A stretch of 26,338 nucleotides of DNA, from contig MSXM01000020.1 of NCBI GenBank assembly GCA_002083565.1, forward strand, positions 1-26,338, in the 5' to 3' direction. Origin of the DNA: Nitrospira sp. ST-bin4 (GTDB taxonomy: Bacteria > Nitrospirota > Nitrospiria > Nitrospirales > Nitrospiraceae). Below, one piece after another: positions 16,357-23,851 of the stretch (positions within the stretch are counted from its first letter, which is position 1; the number at the start of each line of letters is the position of its first letter). The notes under the pieces are model-generated. The model saw nothing but the letters and a program-made list of their open reading frames with translations, searched no databases and had not been told where the DNA came from. Both the position numbers and the translations under genes were made by a program.

Positions 16357-17757
16357 ATGTTTGAAGAATACGGGAAAGAACTCATGATGCTGGGGGGGAC
16401 GATTGCGGGGTTCGTCGCCGCCGTGCTCAGCGTCTTGGAAAAGCTTTTGGTGTTCCGGGGCAGCCCCGCTAAGAGTGAATCCACAGCCGAAACCAAGAAT
16501 GAGCCCAAGAGCGAGTCCAGGAGCGACAAACGAGAGTCGTACCGGCCCGAACGCGCACCAGTGGAATCCGCCCCGAGCGTGGATTTCTTTTCCACAAAGC
16601 CGCTGCGCGGCACCTCCTACCTGCTGCTGAACGAAGTCGGCGTCATTGTGGCGGCAGGCGTGCTGCTCAACTATGTAGGCCTCACGCTCAGCCGGCACCT
16701 GGAAAGCATTTTGTTTTTGGATATGACAGGAACAGCCCTGGTCGCGATTCTGCTCGGCCCTTGGTGGGGTGCCATCGTCGCCCTGCTCTCGAACTCCGTG
16801 GTCAATTGGCTCCTCTTCCCGGAAGCGGGAGCGGACGTGGTGATCTTCCCATGGTCCCTGGTCAATATGACCGGCGCTTTATTCTGGGGAATACTGGCTC
16901 GCCAGGCTGGATTTCACAAATACGTGCGCACCAGCAAGAGTTCAGGTTTTGCCCACATGTGGTACCTGCTCAGCTTCGGAGTCATCGGAGCCATCGTCAT
17001 GAGCGTTCCCGGCACACTCGTCCAGTCCGCACTCCATGAGAGTTCGGTACTGGCCTTGAACCCCGAAGTCGCCCAGTCGCTCAGCGTGCTGATCGGGCGA
17101 TGGGAAGCCGCGGTTCAGCTGTACTTGGAATCTGCCATCGGGCTGCAATGGAGTGAGAGTGTCGGCTGGTATATCGTCAACTGGCTCCAGAACTGCGTCC
17201 GATACATCCCCGACAAGACAATGAGCGCCGCCATTGCGCTGGTCATCTTGAAATACGGCTATCCCTTGTTCGAGCGGGAATTGATTCACGGCGGCCCGGG
17301 CGGCGAGCGGCCGCGCGACGAACGAATCCTCCCGCTCATCCTGGGACTGCTTTACGCTCCTTCGTATGCTTCGCTTATCAGCAGCGAGGGGTATGCCGGC
17401 CCGCTCTACTGGCCCCTGTGGTCTACGCCGTGGCTGTTTATCCTCTACGGCTATTTCCGAATCCGCTACTCAGGACCGACAGACCATGCACTCCAGCAGG
17501 CGCGGCTCCAGCGGGCGGATCGCTATGCCAAGGCATTGAAGCCGGTCGGGAAAGAGCCGTCGTACGAGTTCTGCCGTCGGCTGACTTTTGCGACGCTGAT
17601 TGCCAGCCTGATCTTTGCGATATGCCTACCCGTGGTGTTGATGGACTTCTACCGGGTGACATTCAAGTTCTTCTGCGTGGTCTACGGATTTCTGCTCGTC
17701 GTCCACCTGATCCGTGTCGCCATTGCCCAAAATATTTCCGTGGCACGGACTGAATGA
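16357..17757 (+). CDS. Membrane protein with an ECF S-component-like core, function unknown
   Basis: The protein has 466 residues from ATG 16357, which follows AGAGGGGG. Order: a short helix near residues 8-30; a charged Ser/Glu/Lys/Arg linker (about 35-75); then about 80-230 with FLDMTGTALVAILLGPWWGAIVALLSN and a following VNM..ALFWGILARQ. This pattern resembles substrate-binding S components of ECF transporters and related sensor membrane domains. A stretch near 280 reads RYIPDKTMSAAIALVI, also seen in that group. The C-terminal half has about five more helices that I do not recognise. No ATPase or T component lies nearby, so transport is not shown. It converges on the site-2 protease gene. 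Confidence 0.6.
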   Translation: MFEEYGKELMMLGGTIAGFVAAVLSVLEKLLVFRGSPAKSESTAETKNEPKSESRSDKRESYRPERAPVESAPSVDFFSTKPLRGTSYLLLNEVGVIVAAGVLLNYVGLTLSRHLESILFLDMTGTALVAILLGPWWGAIVALLSNSVVNWLLFPEAGADVVIFPWSLVNMTGALFWGILARQAGFHKYVRTSKSSGFAHMWYLLSFGVIGAIVMSVPGTLVQSALHESSVLALNPEVAQSLSVLIGRWEAAVQLYLESAIGLQWSESVGWYIVNWLQNCVRYIPDKTMSAAIALVILKYGYPLFERELIHGGPGGERPRDERILPLILGLLYAPSYASLISSEGYAGPLYWPLWSTPWLFILYGYFRIRYSGPTDHALQQARLQRADRYAKALKPVGKEPSYEFCRRLTFATLIASLIFAICLPVVLMDFYRVTFKFFCVVYGFLLVVHLIRVAIAQNISVARTE

Positions 17758-17774
17758 GACCCTGAGGCGTCCCT

Positions 17775-17799
17775 CGTATCTCGTCGTCCGCGAGATGCG
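17775..17799. terminator. Hairpin between convergent genes, possible bidirectional terminator
   Basis: CGTATCTCG (17775-17783) pairs with CGAGATGCG (17791-17799) with one G.T pair and a 7-nt loop. It lies between the ends of two converging genes. A second small stem, AAAACG (17807-17812) with CGTTTT (17818-17823), overlaps the stop of the minus-strand gene and gives the A/T tract expected of a bidirectional terminator. Confidence 0.5.
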
Positions 17800-17814
17800 T
17801 TCACGAAAAACGCG

Positions 17815-18966
17815 TCACGTTTTCTGTAACTGCAAATAATTCGCAATGGCCGACTGCGTCACCAGTCCGGCAATCTGCCCGTCTTGCATCACGACAAGCT
17901 GATCCCACCCGTCCTGCGCCATGCATTCCATCGCCTGAATCACCGACACATCCGGCTCCACCATTAACGACGGTGACAGCGGGCGCATGACCTGCCGGAC
18001 CTGCCGCCAGGGCCACATCGCCGACGGGACAGTCTGGATCTCCGCCACCGTGATCAGCCCCGCAAGTTGCCCGCCCTCCACAACCGGGAAGCTGCCATAA
18101 CCGTAGGGCTGAAAGTACTGCGTCACCGCCTCATCCAGCGAACATTGCGCAGGAATCGACGCGACCGTCCGCACCATCAAGTCCCGCACCCGGACCATGG
18201 CAAGCGTCTGCCGGAACGACGCCTGACGGCGGCTTGCGAGCGCCGCGGCAAATAGAAATATCCCGATGAAGACCACCCAGCTGCCGTTCGATGCCATCGA
18301 GGAATCCAACTTGCCCATCAACGCCCCGACAAGTACCGTAAGCCCCAGCACACCAAGCAACAGGCCGAATCCAAGACCGACGACGGCCGCCTGTTTGGTC
18401 GCCCGATAGAAATCCTTCCCCCAGGCCCAGAGTCCTGCGCGTAATACCCGCCCCCCGTCCAAGGGAAATCCAGGAATCAAATTGAAAAGCCCAAGCTGGA
18501 GGTTCACCATCCCCAACAAGGCCCCAAGCATGACCACGCCGTCAAGATCGCGCGGTGGTTGAATCAATTCCGCGAGCGCGGCCAATCCGAAACAAACCGC
18601 CCCCAGCACAAAGCTCACGATGGGACCAGCCACGGCAATGAGAAATTCCGCTCGGGGAGTGGGCGCTTCCTTCCGCATATGGGCCACACCCCCGAAAATG
18701 AACAGGGTGATCCGTTCGATGGGAATGCAATAACGTAGCGCCACATAGGAATGGCCGAGTTCGTGCAACAGAACGGAGAGAAACAAGAGAAGCGCAGCGA
18801 CGCCGCCCATCGCCCAATAGCGCGTGGGCGAGAGACCCGGCAACTCCTCCGGCAAATACCCAGTCGCCAACGTCCAGGTCACGAGGAGAAAGATCAGAAA
18901 CCAAGACGCATGAACGCGAATGGGAATCCCCAATGCGCGACCGATTTGCCAGGAGGGCCATTGCAT
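17815..18966 (-). CDS. Site-2 protease family (M50) metalloprotease with CBS pair
   Basis: This is a 383-residue intramembrane zinc protease. The zinc motif HELGH is at 68-72 within a hydrophobic helix, and the third ligand Asp170 is in NLIPGFPLDGGR. Helices run to about 250, and residues about 265-383 form a pair of CBS domains (RVRDLMVRTVASIP... and VRQVMRPLSPSLMVEP...), which usually bind adenine nucleotides and regulate the protease. It belongs to the SpoIVFB-like bacterial group with C-terminal CBS domains; its substrate is unknown. I prefer Met at 18966 to the in-frame Met at 18987, because the candidate promoter places the transcript start at or just before 18966 and 18987 lies inside the promoter spacer. 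Confidence 0.9.
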   Translation of the reverse strand: MQWPSWQIGRALGIPIRVHASWFLIFLLVTWTLATGYLPEELPGLSPTRYWAMGGVAALLLFLSVLLHELGHSYVALRYCIPIERITLFIFGGVAHMRKEAPTPRAEFLIAVAGPIVSFVLGAVCFGLAALAELIQPPRDLDGVVMLGALLGMVNLQLGLFNLIPGFPLDGGRVLRAGLWAWGKDFYRATKQAAVVGLGFGLLLGVLGLTVLVGALMGKLDSSMASNGSWVVFIGIFLFAAALASRRQASFRQTLAMVRVRDLMVRTVASIPAQCSLDEAVTQYFQPYGYGSFPVVEGGQLAGLITVAEIQTVPSAMWPWRQVRQVMRPLSPSLMVEPDVSVIQAMECMAQDGWDQLVVMQDGQIAGLVTQSAIANYLQLQKT

Positions 18967-18972
18967 AAACAC

Positions 18973-19001
18973 ACCGTAACAGTTCATAAAAAGAGGGTCA
19001 A
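18973..19001 (-). promoter_or_regulatory. Candidate sigma70 promoter for the site-2 protease, leaderless
   Basis: On the minus strand, TTGACC (18996-19001) and TACGGT (18973-18978) are separated by exactly 17 bp. The -10 box ends 6 nt before the ATG at 18966, so the transcript would begin at or next to the start codon. No ribosome site is seen before that ATG. Confidence 0.5.
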
Positions 19002-19027
19002 TTTATCGCGCCGAGCCGGGCTTCAGG

Positions 19028-19033
19028 TATACT
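19028..19033 (+). promoter_or_regulatory. Candidate -10 box of the deacetylase gene, leaderless
   Basis: TATACT (5 of 6 to the consensus) is followed by 7 nt and then the ATG at 19041. No ribosome site exists between them. No good -35 is found at 16-18 bp. The geometry suggests an mRNA that starts at the initiation codon. Confidence 0.45.
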
Positions 19034-19040
19034 AGCTCTC

Positions 19041-19754
19041 ATGGTCCTGCGATCCCCCACATGGGTTTTCAGCCTCCTGCTTATCGGCAGCTGGCTGCTC
19101 GGCATTCCAGCCACGAGCGCAGCCCAAGTCATCAAGTCCGGTCCACCTGCCTGCCCGGGCGTTGCACTGACGTTCGACCTCTGCCCTGTCAAGAAGGGCT
19201 CAGGCTATGACAAGCCACTGATGGAGTTTTTGATCCAACACCGAATCCCTTCAACCTTTTTCATGTCCGGCAAGTGGGCGGCCAAACACGAAGAAGATGT
19301 ACGCCATCTGCTCGGCATAGAGTTTTTTGAAATCGGGACCCATGGCGAGGTACATGCCCATCTACCGATGCACGATGCTGCAGAACAGCGGGCTGAAATT
19401 CTCCGCCCTGTTACGATGCTGCATGAGCGCTATGCCCACACCGCCACGTTGTTTCGCCCTCCCTATGGTGAATATAACGATGTGACCATCGATGTTGTGA
19501 AAGCACTTGGCCTCCGGCTTATCCAATGGAACATCGAGTCCGGCGACCCGGACCCGACGCTATCGGCCGATCAGATCCTGAGCCGCATTGAGCAACGCGC
19601 CAAGCCGGGCAGCATCGTGGTGCTGCATGCCAATGGGAAGGGCAAGCAGACCAGAGCGGTGATCGAACGATTGACGACGGACGTGCTTCCCCGCAAAGGA
19701 CTGCGGCCCATGACCGTCAGTGATCTGTTAAATTGCGCACCGCCAGCCCCATGA
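19041..19754 (+). CDS. Secreted polysaccharide deacetylase (NodB/CE4-like) with TFDLC variant
   Basis: The protein has 237 residues with a signal peptide (about 1-28, cleavage after TSA-A). NodB motifs in order: ALTFDLCP (43-49, Asp46), HGEVH (101-105), FRPPYG (138-143, Arg139), IQWNIESGDPD (161-171) and VLHANG (194-199, His196). The normal first motif is TFDDGP; here the second, metal-binding Asp is Leu and the Gly is Cys. I recall a CE4 subgroup with TFDLCE, so the change may be a subgroup trait rather than decay. The likely role is deacetylation of peptidoglycan or an exopolysaccharide in the periplasm. The stop overlaps the next start (ATGA), so the acetyltransferase is probably co-translated. 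Confidence 0.88.
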   Translation: MVLRSPTWVFSLLLIGSWLLGIPATSAAQVIKSGPPACPGVALTFDLCPVKKGSGYDKPLMEFLIQHRIPSTFFMSGKWAAKHEEDVRHLLGIEFFEIGTHGEVHAHLPMHDAAEQRAEILRPVTMLHERYAHTATLFRPPYGEYNDVTIDVVKALGLRLIQWNIESGDPDPTLSADQILSRIEQRAKPGSIVVLHANGKGKQTRAVIERLTTDVLPRKGLRPMTVSDLLNCAPPAP

Positions 19755-20227
19755 ACGATTCCCGCATCCGGACCATGCGAGCTGAAGACTGCGCTGAGGT
19801 CGTTCAGCTGTTGAGCCAATCCGATCCTTGGAAGACGCTGGGCTACACGATCGCCGATTGGAATCGGATTTTTTGCCCCCTGCCGCAAGGGCGGGACAGT
19901 TATGTGGCGGAACTTGACGGGCGCGTGGCGGGTGTCGCCCTTGTGAAGCAGAAGTTTCTGCTCGGTGACTATCTTGAACTCCTGGGCGTAGCCGAATGGG
20001 CCCGCCACAAAGGAATCGGCAGCCTGCTGCTCAAACACGTTGAACAACTTGTCTTCGAACGAACGAAGAATCTCTTCGCGTGCGTCTCAGACTTCAACCA
20101 AGCGGCGCGAGACTTTTACAAGAAACAGGGCTATCAGGAAATCGGTCCGATGCCGAACTTTCTGATTCCAGGCAGCGCGGAAATATTCCTGCGCAAAACG
20201 GCGGGACCAACTAGAAAAACGCCATAA
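19751..20227 (+). CDS. GNAT-family N-acetyltransferase
   Basis: The protein has 158 residues. The GNAT fold is visible: N-terminal IRTMRAEDCAEVVQLL, a central strand with GRVAGVALV, the acetyl-CoA loop EWARHKGIGSLLL (motif A, R/Q-x-x-G-x-G) and the C-terminal DFNQAARDFYKKQGYQEIG, typical of RimI-like members. The substrate cannot be told. The ATG at 19751 overlaps the deacetylase stop by 4 bp, implying one operon. There is no signal peptide, so it acts in the cytoplasm. Confidence 0.9.
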   Translation: MNDSRIRTMRAEDCAEVVQLLSQSDPWKTLGYTIADWNRIFCPLPQGRDSYVAELDGRVAGVALVKQKFLLGDYLELLGVAEWARHKGIGSLLLKHVEQLVFERTKNLFACVSDFNQAARDFYKKQGYQEIGPMPNFLIPGSAEIFLRKTAGPTRKTP

Positions 20228-20290
20228 CTCGTCACCGAGCGCATGTCAAACGCAAAAGACTCAGTGTGGAAAGCAATTTCCCCGTTGCGA

Positions 20291-20320
20291 TTGACTCATG
20301 ACGTATACCGGAAGTACAAA
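20291..20320 (+). promoter_or_regulatory. Candidate promoter of the glyoxalase-like gene, leaderless
   Basis: TTGACT (20291-20296) and TACAAA (20315-20320) are separated by 18 bp. Eight nt then lead to the ATG at 20329 with no ribosome site, which suggests a leaderless transcript. Confidence 0.5.
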
Positions 20321-20328
20321 TCCATACT

Positions 20329-20727
20329 ATGAACGTCACAAAGCTTCTTCATACCCGCATGCGCGTGAGCGACCTGGATCAGACGATCCAATTCTATACC
20401 AGCGTGCTGGGTCTGGAAGTGATCGAACACAAGACCTCGCCCCGCGGATCGCAGCTTGCCTTCTTAAGGGTCCCCAACAGCGATGAACTCATCGAGTTGA
20501 CCAGCTTCCCTCCCAGTGGGCCGGTAAAAGTCCAGGAGGATCTCGTCCATCTGGCCTTTCAAGTCGAAAGTCTCGACCAGACAATCGCATCGCTCAATGC
20601 GCAGGGGATCAAGATCACCGATGGTCCGACGAAGACTTCCTCCGGCAGCCGGTTTATCTTTATCGGCGCCCCGGATGGCTACGAAATAGAGCTGATCGAA
20701 CGCCCGACCGGTGTGAAGATCGTCTAG
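20329..20727 (+). CDS. Glyoxalase I-like VOC protein
   Basis: The protein has 132 residues with the two beta-alpha-beta repeats of the vicinal-oxygen-chelate fold. The four metal ligands of bacterial glyoxalase I are in the expected places: H8 in LLHTRMRVSDL, E56 in LIELTSF, H74 in LVHLAF and E121 in GYEIELIE. The sequence matches the general pattern of E. coli GloA, so lactoylglutathione lyase (methylglyoxal detoxification) is likely. Another thiol or another VOC reaction cannot be excluded. It stands alone, with its own candidate promoter. Confidence 0.88.
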   Translation: MNVTKLLHTRMRVSDLDQTIQFYTSVLGLEVIEHKTSPRGSQLAFLRVPNSDELIELTSFPPSGPVKVQEDLVHLAFQVESLDQTIASLNAQGIKITDGPTKTSSGSRFIFIGAPDGYEIELIERPTGVKIV

Positions 20728-20797
20728 CCCCATACTCAGGGGTCAGAATTCCTCCATGATCAATACCCTTGACTGCTGACCGCCTTTCCCGCAGCTA

Positions 20798-20826
20798 TTG
20801 ACCATTGACCACCACCCCAGTAATGT
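20798..20826 (+). promoter_or_regulatory. Candidate promoter of the DapF-like gene
   Basis: TTGACC (20798-20803) and TAATGT (20821-20826) are separated by 17 bp and followed by a leader of about 34 nt carrying a strong ribosome site. A second TTGACC follows 7 bp after the first as a direct repeat. Confidence 0.4.
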
Positions 20827-20866
20827 TTCTCACGCTTCACGAACGACGAGATGCAAAGGAGGAGAA

Positions 20867-21736
20867 ATGAAGAACGGCTTTTTCCGCGGCCACGGCCTCG
20901 GCAATGATTACGTTGTAATGGACCCCAAGGAGCTGAGTTTCAAGCTGACGCCAAAGACCATCAAAGCAATTTGTGACCGGAATTGGGGGCTCGGCAGCGA
21001 CGGGATTTTGGCGTTCGTACCCTCAAGGAAGGCTGATTTCGGCCTGCGCATTTTCAATCCGGACGGCAGCGAAGCAGAAAAGTCCGGAAACGGACTCAGG
21101 ATCTTTGCCCGTTATCTCCACGCCACGGGCAAAACAAAGAAAACGCATTTCACAGTCGAGACGAAAGGCGGACTCGTCACCATCGATCTGCACCTCGATC
21201 GGCATAGAGATGCCGGCGCCGCCACCGTTGAAATGGGGCAAGCCACGTTCAAGCCGGCTGCCCTTCCCTGCACCCTCAATGTTCCTGAGCTGATTCAGCA
21301 ACCGATTGACGCAGCCGGCCGTTCACTGACCTTTACCGGCGTGAGTGTCGGCAATCCCCATTGTGTGGTCTTCAAACAGGCTGGTGAATCCTGGTCGCGG
21401 GAGGAGTTATTGACCCTCGGCCCCTCCTTGGAGAACCACAACCTCTTTCCGAAACGGACCAACGTGCAACTCGCCGTTCCAACCGGGCCAAAGGAAATAT
21501 TTATTCTGATCTGGGAACGAGGAGCCGGAGAAACACAAGCCTCCGGTTCCTCTTCTTGCGCAGCTGCTTGCGCCGCGGTTCGGCTGGGACTCGTCCAAAG
21601 CCCCGTCACCGTCAAGATGCCGGGCGGCACGCTGAACATCGACGTGGCGGTGGATTTCAACCTCACGATGAAAGGACCAGTGGCCGAGGTCGCCAGAGGC
21701 ACACTAAGTCCGTCGTTCGTACGATCGCTGAAGTAG
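20867..21736 (+). CDS. DapF-family epimerase-like protein with both catalytic Cys replaced by Ser
   Basis: The protein has 289 residues. The whole DapF framework is present: FRGHGLGNDYVVMD (N13), NPDGSEAE (N64), GNPH (N163), TNV (N199) and WERGAGET (E217, R218), which in the family hold the diaminopimelate. However, the two catalytic cysteines are both serine: S73 in EKSGNG (normally CGNG) and S226 in QASGSSSCA (normally ACGSGACA). Known DapF needs a Cys/Cys pair to move the proton. The start at 20867 is set by AGGAGG at 20857-20862; an upstream in-frame ATG has none. It could be a variant epimerase, a paralogue with another reaction, or an inactive homologue, so dapF is not assigned. Confidence 0.85.
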   Translation: MKNGFFRGHGLGNDYVVMDPKELSFKLTPKTIKAICDRNWGLGSDGILAFVPSRKADFGLRIFNPDGSEAEKSGNGLRIFARYLHATGKTKKTHFTVETKGGLVTIDLHLDRHRDAGAATVEMGQATFKPAALPCTLNVPELIQQPIDAAGRSLTFTGVSVGNPHCVVFKQAGESWSREELLTLGPSLENHNLFPKRTNVQLAVPTGPKEIFILIWERGAGETQASGSSSCAAACAAVRLGLVQSPVTVKMPGGTLNIDVAVDFNLTMKGPVAEVARGTLSPSFVRSLK

Positions 21737-21752
21737 CATGTCTTCAGCAAAC

Positions 21753-21869
21753 AGCCGTCAGCGTTCAGCTTGAGTGGCATCCTCCGGATTGCTCGCCACT
21801 TCTTCGCGCCGTACAATGTCAGGTATCACCCTGTTGTTTCTTTTACCTGGAAGCTGAAGGCTGATCGCT
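21753..21869 (+). other. Imperfect inverted repeat before uvrC
   Basis: AGCCGTCAGCGTTCAGCT (21753-21770) pairs with AGCTGAAGGCTGATCGCT (21852-21869) at 15 of 18 positions. The right arm contains the only GAAGG near the uvrC start and ends next to the ATG at 21871, so folding could hide the ribosome site. The 134-base dapF-like/uvrC spacer holds nothing else that I recognise. Confidence 0.4.
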
Positions 21870-21870
21870 G

Positions 21871-23679
21871 ATGGCAACCTCATCGGATTTACAATCCAAG
21901 CTCGACCATCTGCCGGACAGCCCCGGCGTCTACCTTTTCAAGAACGGCCAAGCCGAGATTCTCTATATCGGAAAAGCTGCAGTACTCGCCGATCGGGTCC
22001 GGTCTTACTTTCAAAAGAGCGCAGACCACAGTCCTAAAACCAGCCTGCTCGTCGGTCAGGTGGCTGACCTGGAAACGATGGTGACCCGATCCGAGCTTGA
22101 GGCCCTGATCCTCGAAAGCAATCTGGTCAAGCGCCACAAACCCCGGTTCAACATCGTCTTGCGGGACGACAAGCAATATCCCTACGTGCGCCTGCCGATT
22201 AAAGACGATTTTCCGCGGCTCTCGATCGTACGCCGCGTGGAAAAAGACGGTGCGCTGTACTATGGACCCTATACGCCGGCCAACGCCCTGCGCGAGACCT
22301 TGAAAGTGATCAAGCACGTCTTCCCCCTCGCAACATGCTCGATCGACATCGACGGAAGAGCCGAGCGCGCCTGCATCGAGTTTGAGATCAAGCGGTGCAT
22401 GGCCCCCTGCACCGGCAACCAATCGAAAGATGACTACCATCAGATCGTCAAACAAGTCCGGCACTTTCTGGAAGGACGAGATCATGAGTTGCTGGATGAC
22501 CTGCGCGCCAAGATGGAAGCCGCAGCCGGCCGAGAGGAATTTGAGGAAGCCGCCCGCATACGCGACCGTCTTTTCAAGATCGAACGGATGCTGGAAAAAC
22601 AGCGCATCACACAGACCTCCGCGACCGATCAGGATGTCATCGGCCTGGCGCGGCAAAGCACGGCGGTGGATCTCCAGATTCTTTTCGTGCGCGGCGGGCT
22701 GCTGATCGGGCGCAAGGACTTCTTCTGGCCTCAATCGGCGGACACACCGGATGAGGAACTCGTCCGGTCCGCGATCGAGCAGTTTTACAACAAAGACGGC
22801 CAGCCTCCGAAAGAAGTGCTGGTGCCGACGGAGTTGGAAGACACCGTCCTGATCGAGCAATGGCTGTCCGACAAGCGCGGCGAGTCCGTTCGCGTCCTGG
22901 CGCCTGAACGAGGCGCCAAACATCAGCTGGTCCTCCTGGCTGAAGAGAATGCGGCTGCAGCGGTGACGAACCACCTACGTGATGAAGAACTCGACCGGCA
23001 AGCGGTGGAAGACTTGAAGCGGATGCTGCGTCTTGAGCAAGCCCCCCGTCGCATTGAAGGGTTTGACATCTCCAATACGATGGGCGATCAATCCGTTGCA
23101 TCGATGGTCGTCTGGGAAGACGGCCGGATGAAGAAAGCCGACTATCGCCGGTTCAAAATCCAGACCGTCACGGGAGCGAACGACTTTGCGAGCATGCAGG
23201 AAGTCGTGGCCAGACGGTATGGCCAATCTGAACACCTGGCCCGGCCTGATTTGATCCTGATCGACGGCGGGCTCGGGCAACTCGCTGCCGCAATGGAAGG
23301 GCTGAAGCACGCCGGCTATCACGACCAAGCTATTATCGGATTGGCCAAGGCCCGGGGCGAAAAGGAAGAGCGCATTTTTCTCCCGGGCCGAAAGAACCCG
23401 ATCGTCCTGAGGCCCACCGCTCCGGCCACGCATTTGGTCCAGCGCATCCGCGACGAAGCCCACCGGTTCGCCCTCAGCTATCATCGAAAGCTGCGCGGCA
23501 AAGCCTTACTCGCCTCACAATTGGACCAGATCGTCGGCATCGGCGAGAGCAAGCGCACTCGTCTGTTGGGTCAGTTTGGGAGTCTGGAGCAGGTGGCAGA
23601 AGCCAGCGACGAAGCCCTCCGCGAAGCGGGGCTGAATGATGAAACGGTTAGGAGCCTCCGCAATGCGCTCAACAAATAG
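21871..23679 (+). CDS. uvrC: Excinuclease ABC subunit C
   Basis: UvrC makes both incisions in nucleotide excision repair together with UvrB. In the 602 residues: the GIY-YIG nuclease domain (about 12-95, SPGVYLFKN... and LYIGKA), the Fe-S type Cys set C156-x11-C168-x7-C176-x3-C180, the UVR helix pair that binds UvrB (about 200-245, EEFEEAARIRDRLFKIE), the RNase H-like C-terminal nuclease (ISNTMGDQSVASMVV..., LILIDGGLGQL) and helix-hairpin-helix motifs at the end (IVGIGESKRTRLL, LREAGL). The length is normal and nothing is missing. Confidence 0.98.
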   Translation: MATSSDLQSKLDHLPDSPGVYLFKNGQAEILYIGKAAVLADRVRSYFQKSADHSPKTSLLVGQVADLETMVTRSELEALILESNLVKRHKPRFNIVLRDDKQYPYVRLPIKDDFPRLSIVRRVEKDGALYYGPYTPANALRETLKVIKHVFPLATCSIDIDGRAERACIEFEIKRCMAPCTGNQSKDDYHQIVKQVRHFLEGRDHELLDDLRAKMEAAAGREEFEEAARIRDRLFKIERMLEKQRITQTSATDQDVIGLARQSTAVDLQILFVRGGLLIGRKDFFWPQSADTPDEELVRSAIEQFYNKDGQPPKEVLVPTELEDTVLIEQWLSDKRGESVRVLAPERGAKHQLVLLAEENAAAAVTNHLRDEELDRQAVEDLKRMLRLEQAPRRIEGFDISNTMGDQSVASMVVWEDGRMKKADYRRFKIQTVTGANDFASMQEVVARRYGQSEHLARPDLILIDGGLGQLAAAMEGLKHAGYHDQAIIGLAKARGEKEERIFLPGRKNPIVLRPTAPATHLVQRIRDEAHRFALSYHRKLRGKALLASQLDQIVGIGESKRTRLLGQFGSLEQVAEASDEALREAGLNDETVRSLRNALNK

Positions 23680-23724
23680 CATACGCCAGCATTCGCAGTA
23701 GTGACTAGTGTATCTGGTCTCAGA

Positions 23725-23742
23725 TAGGGCCATATGGCCCTA
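23725..23742. promoter_or_regulatory. 18-bp perfect palindrome upstream of luxR, candidate LuxR operator
   Basis: TAGGGCCATATGGCCCTA is perfectly self-complementary with no loop, the form of a dimer binding site rather than an RNA hairpin. It ends 109 bp before the luxR start. It shares the core GGC-N6-GCC with the palindrome upstream of luxI at 25606-25625. Confidence 0.55.
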
Positions 23743-23786
23743 GAATGGACCTCTGTATCCCCCTAGTTTTCCTTCTTGAATCGGGA

Positions 23787-23792
23787 TATTAT
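23787..23792 (+). promoter_or_regulatory. Candidate -10 box of luxR
   Basis: TATTAT (5 of 6) lies 59 nt before the ATG. No convincing -35 is seen at 17 bp, which fits an activated promoter. A start near 23799 would put the centre of the palindrome at about -65. Confidence 0.35.
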
Positions 23793-23851
23793 ACGCACAC
23801 GCGAATTGGTGAAATTCTTGACTTTCCGGATCACGGGAAGGAGCCCTATTC

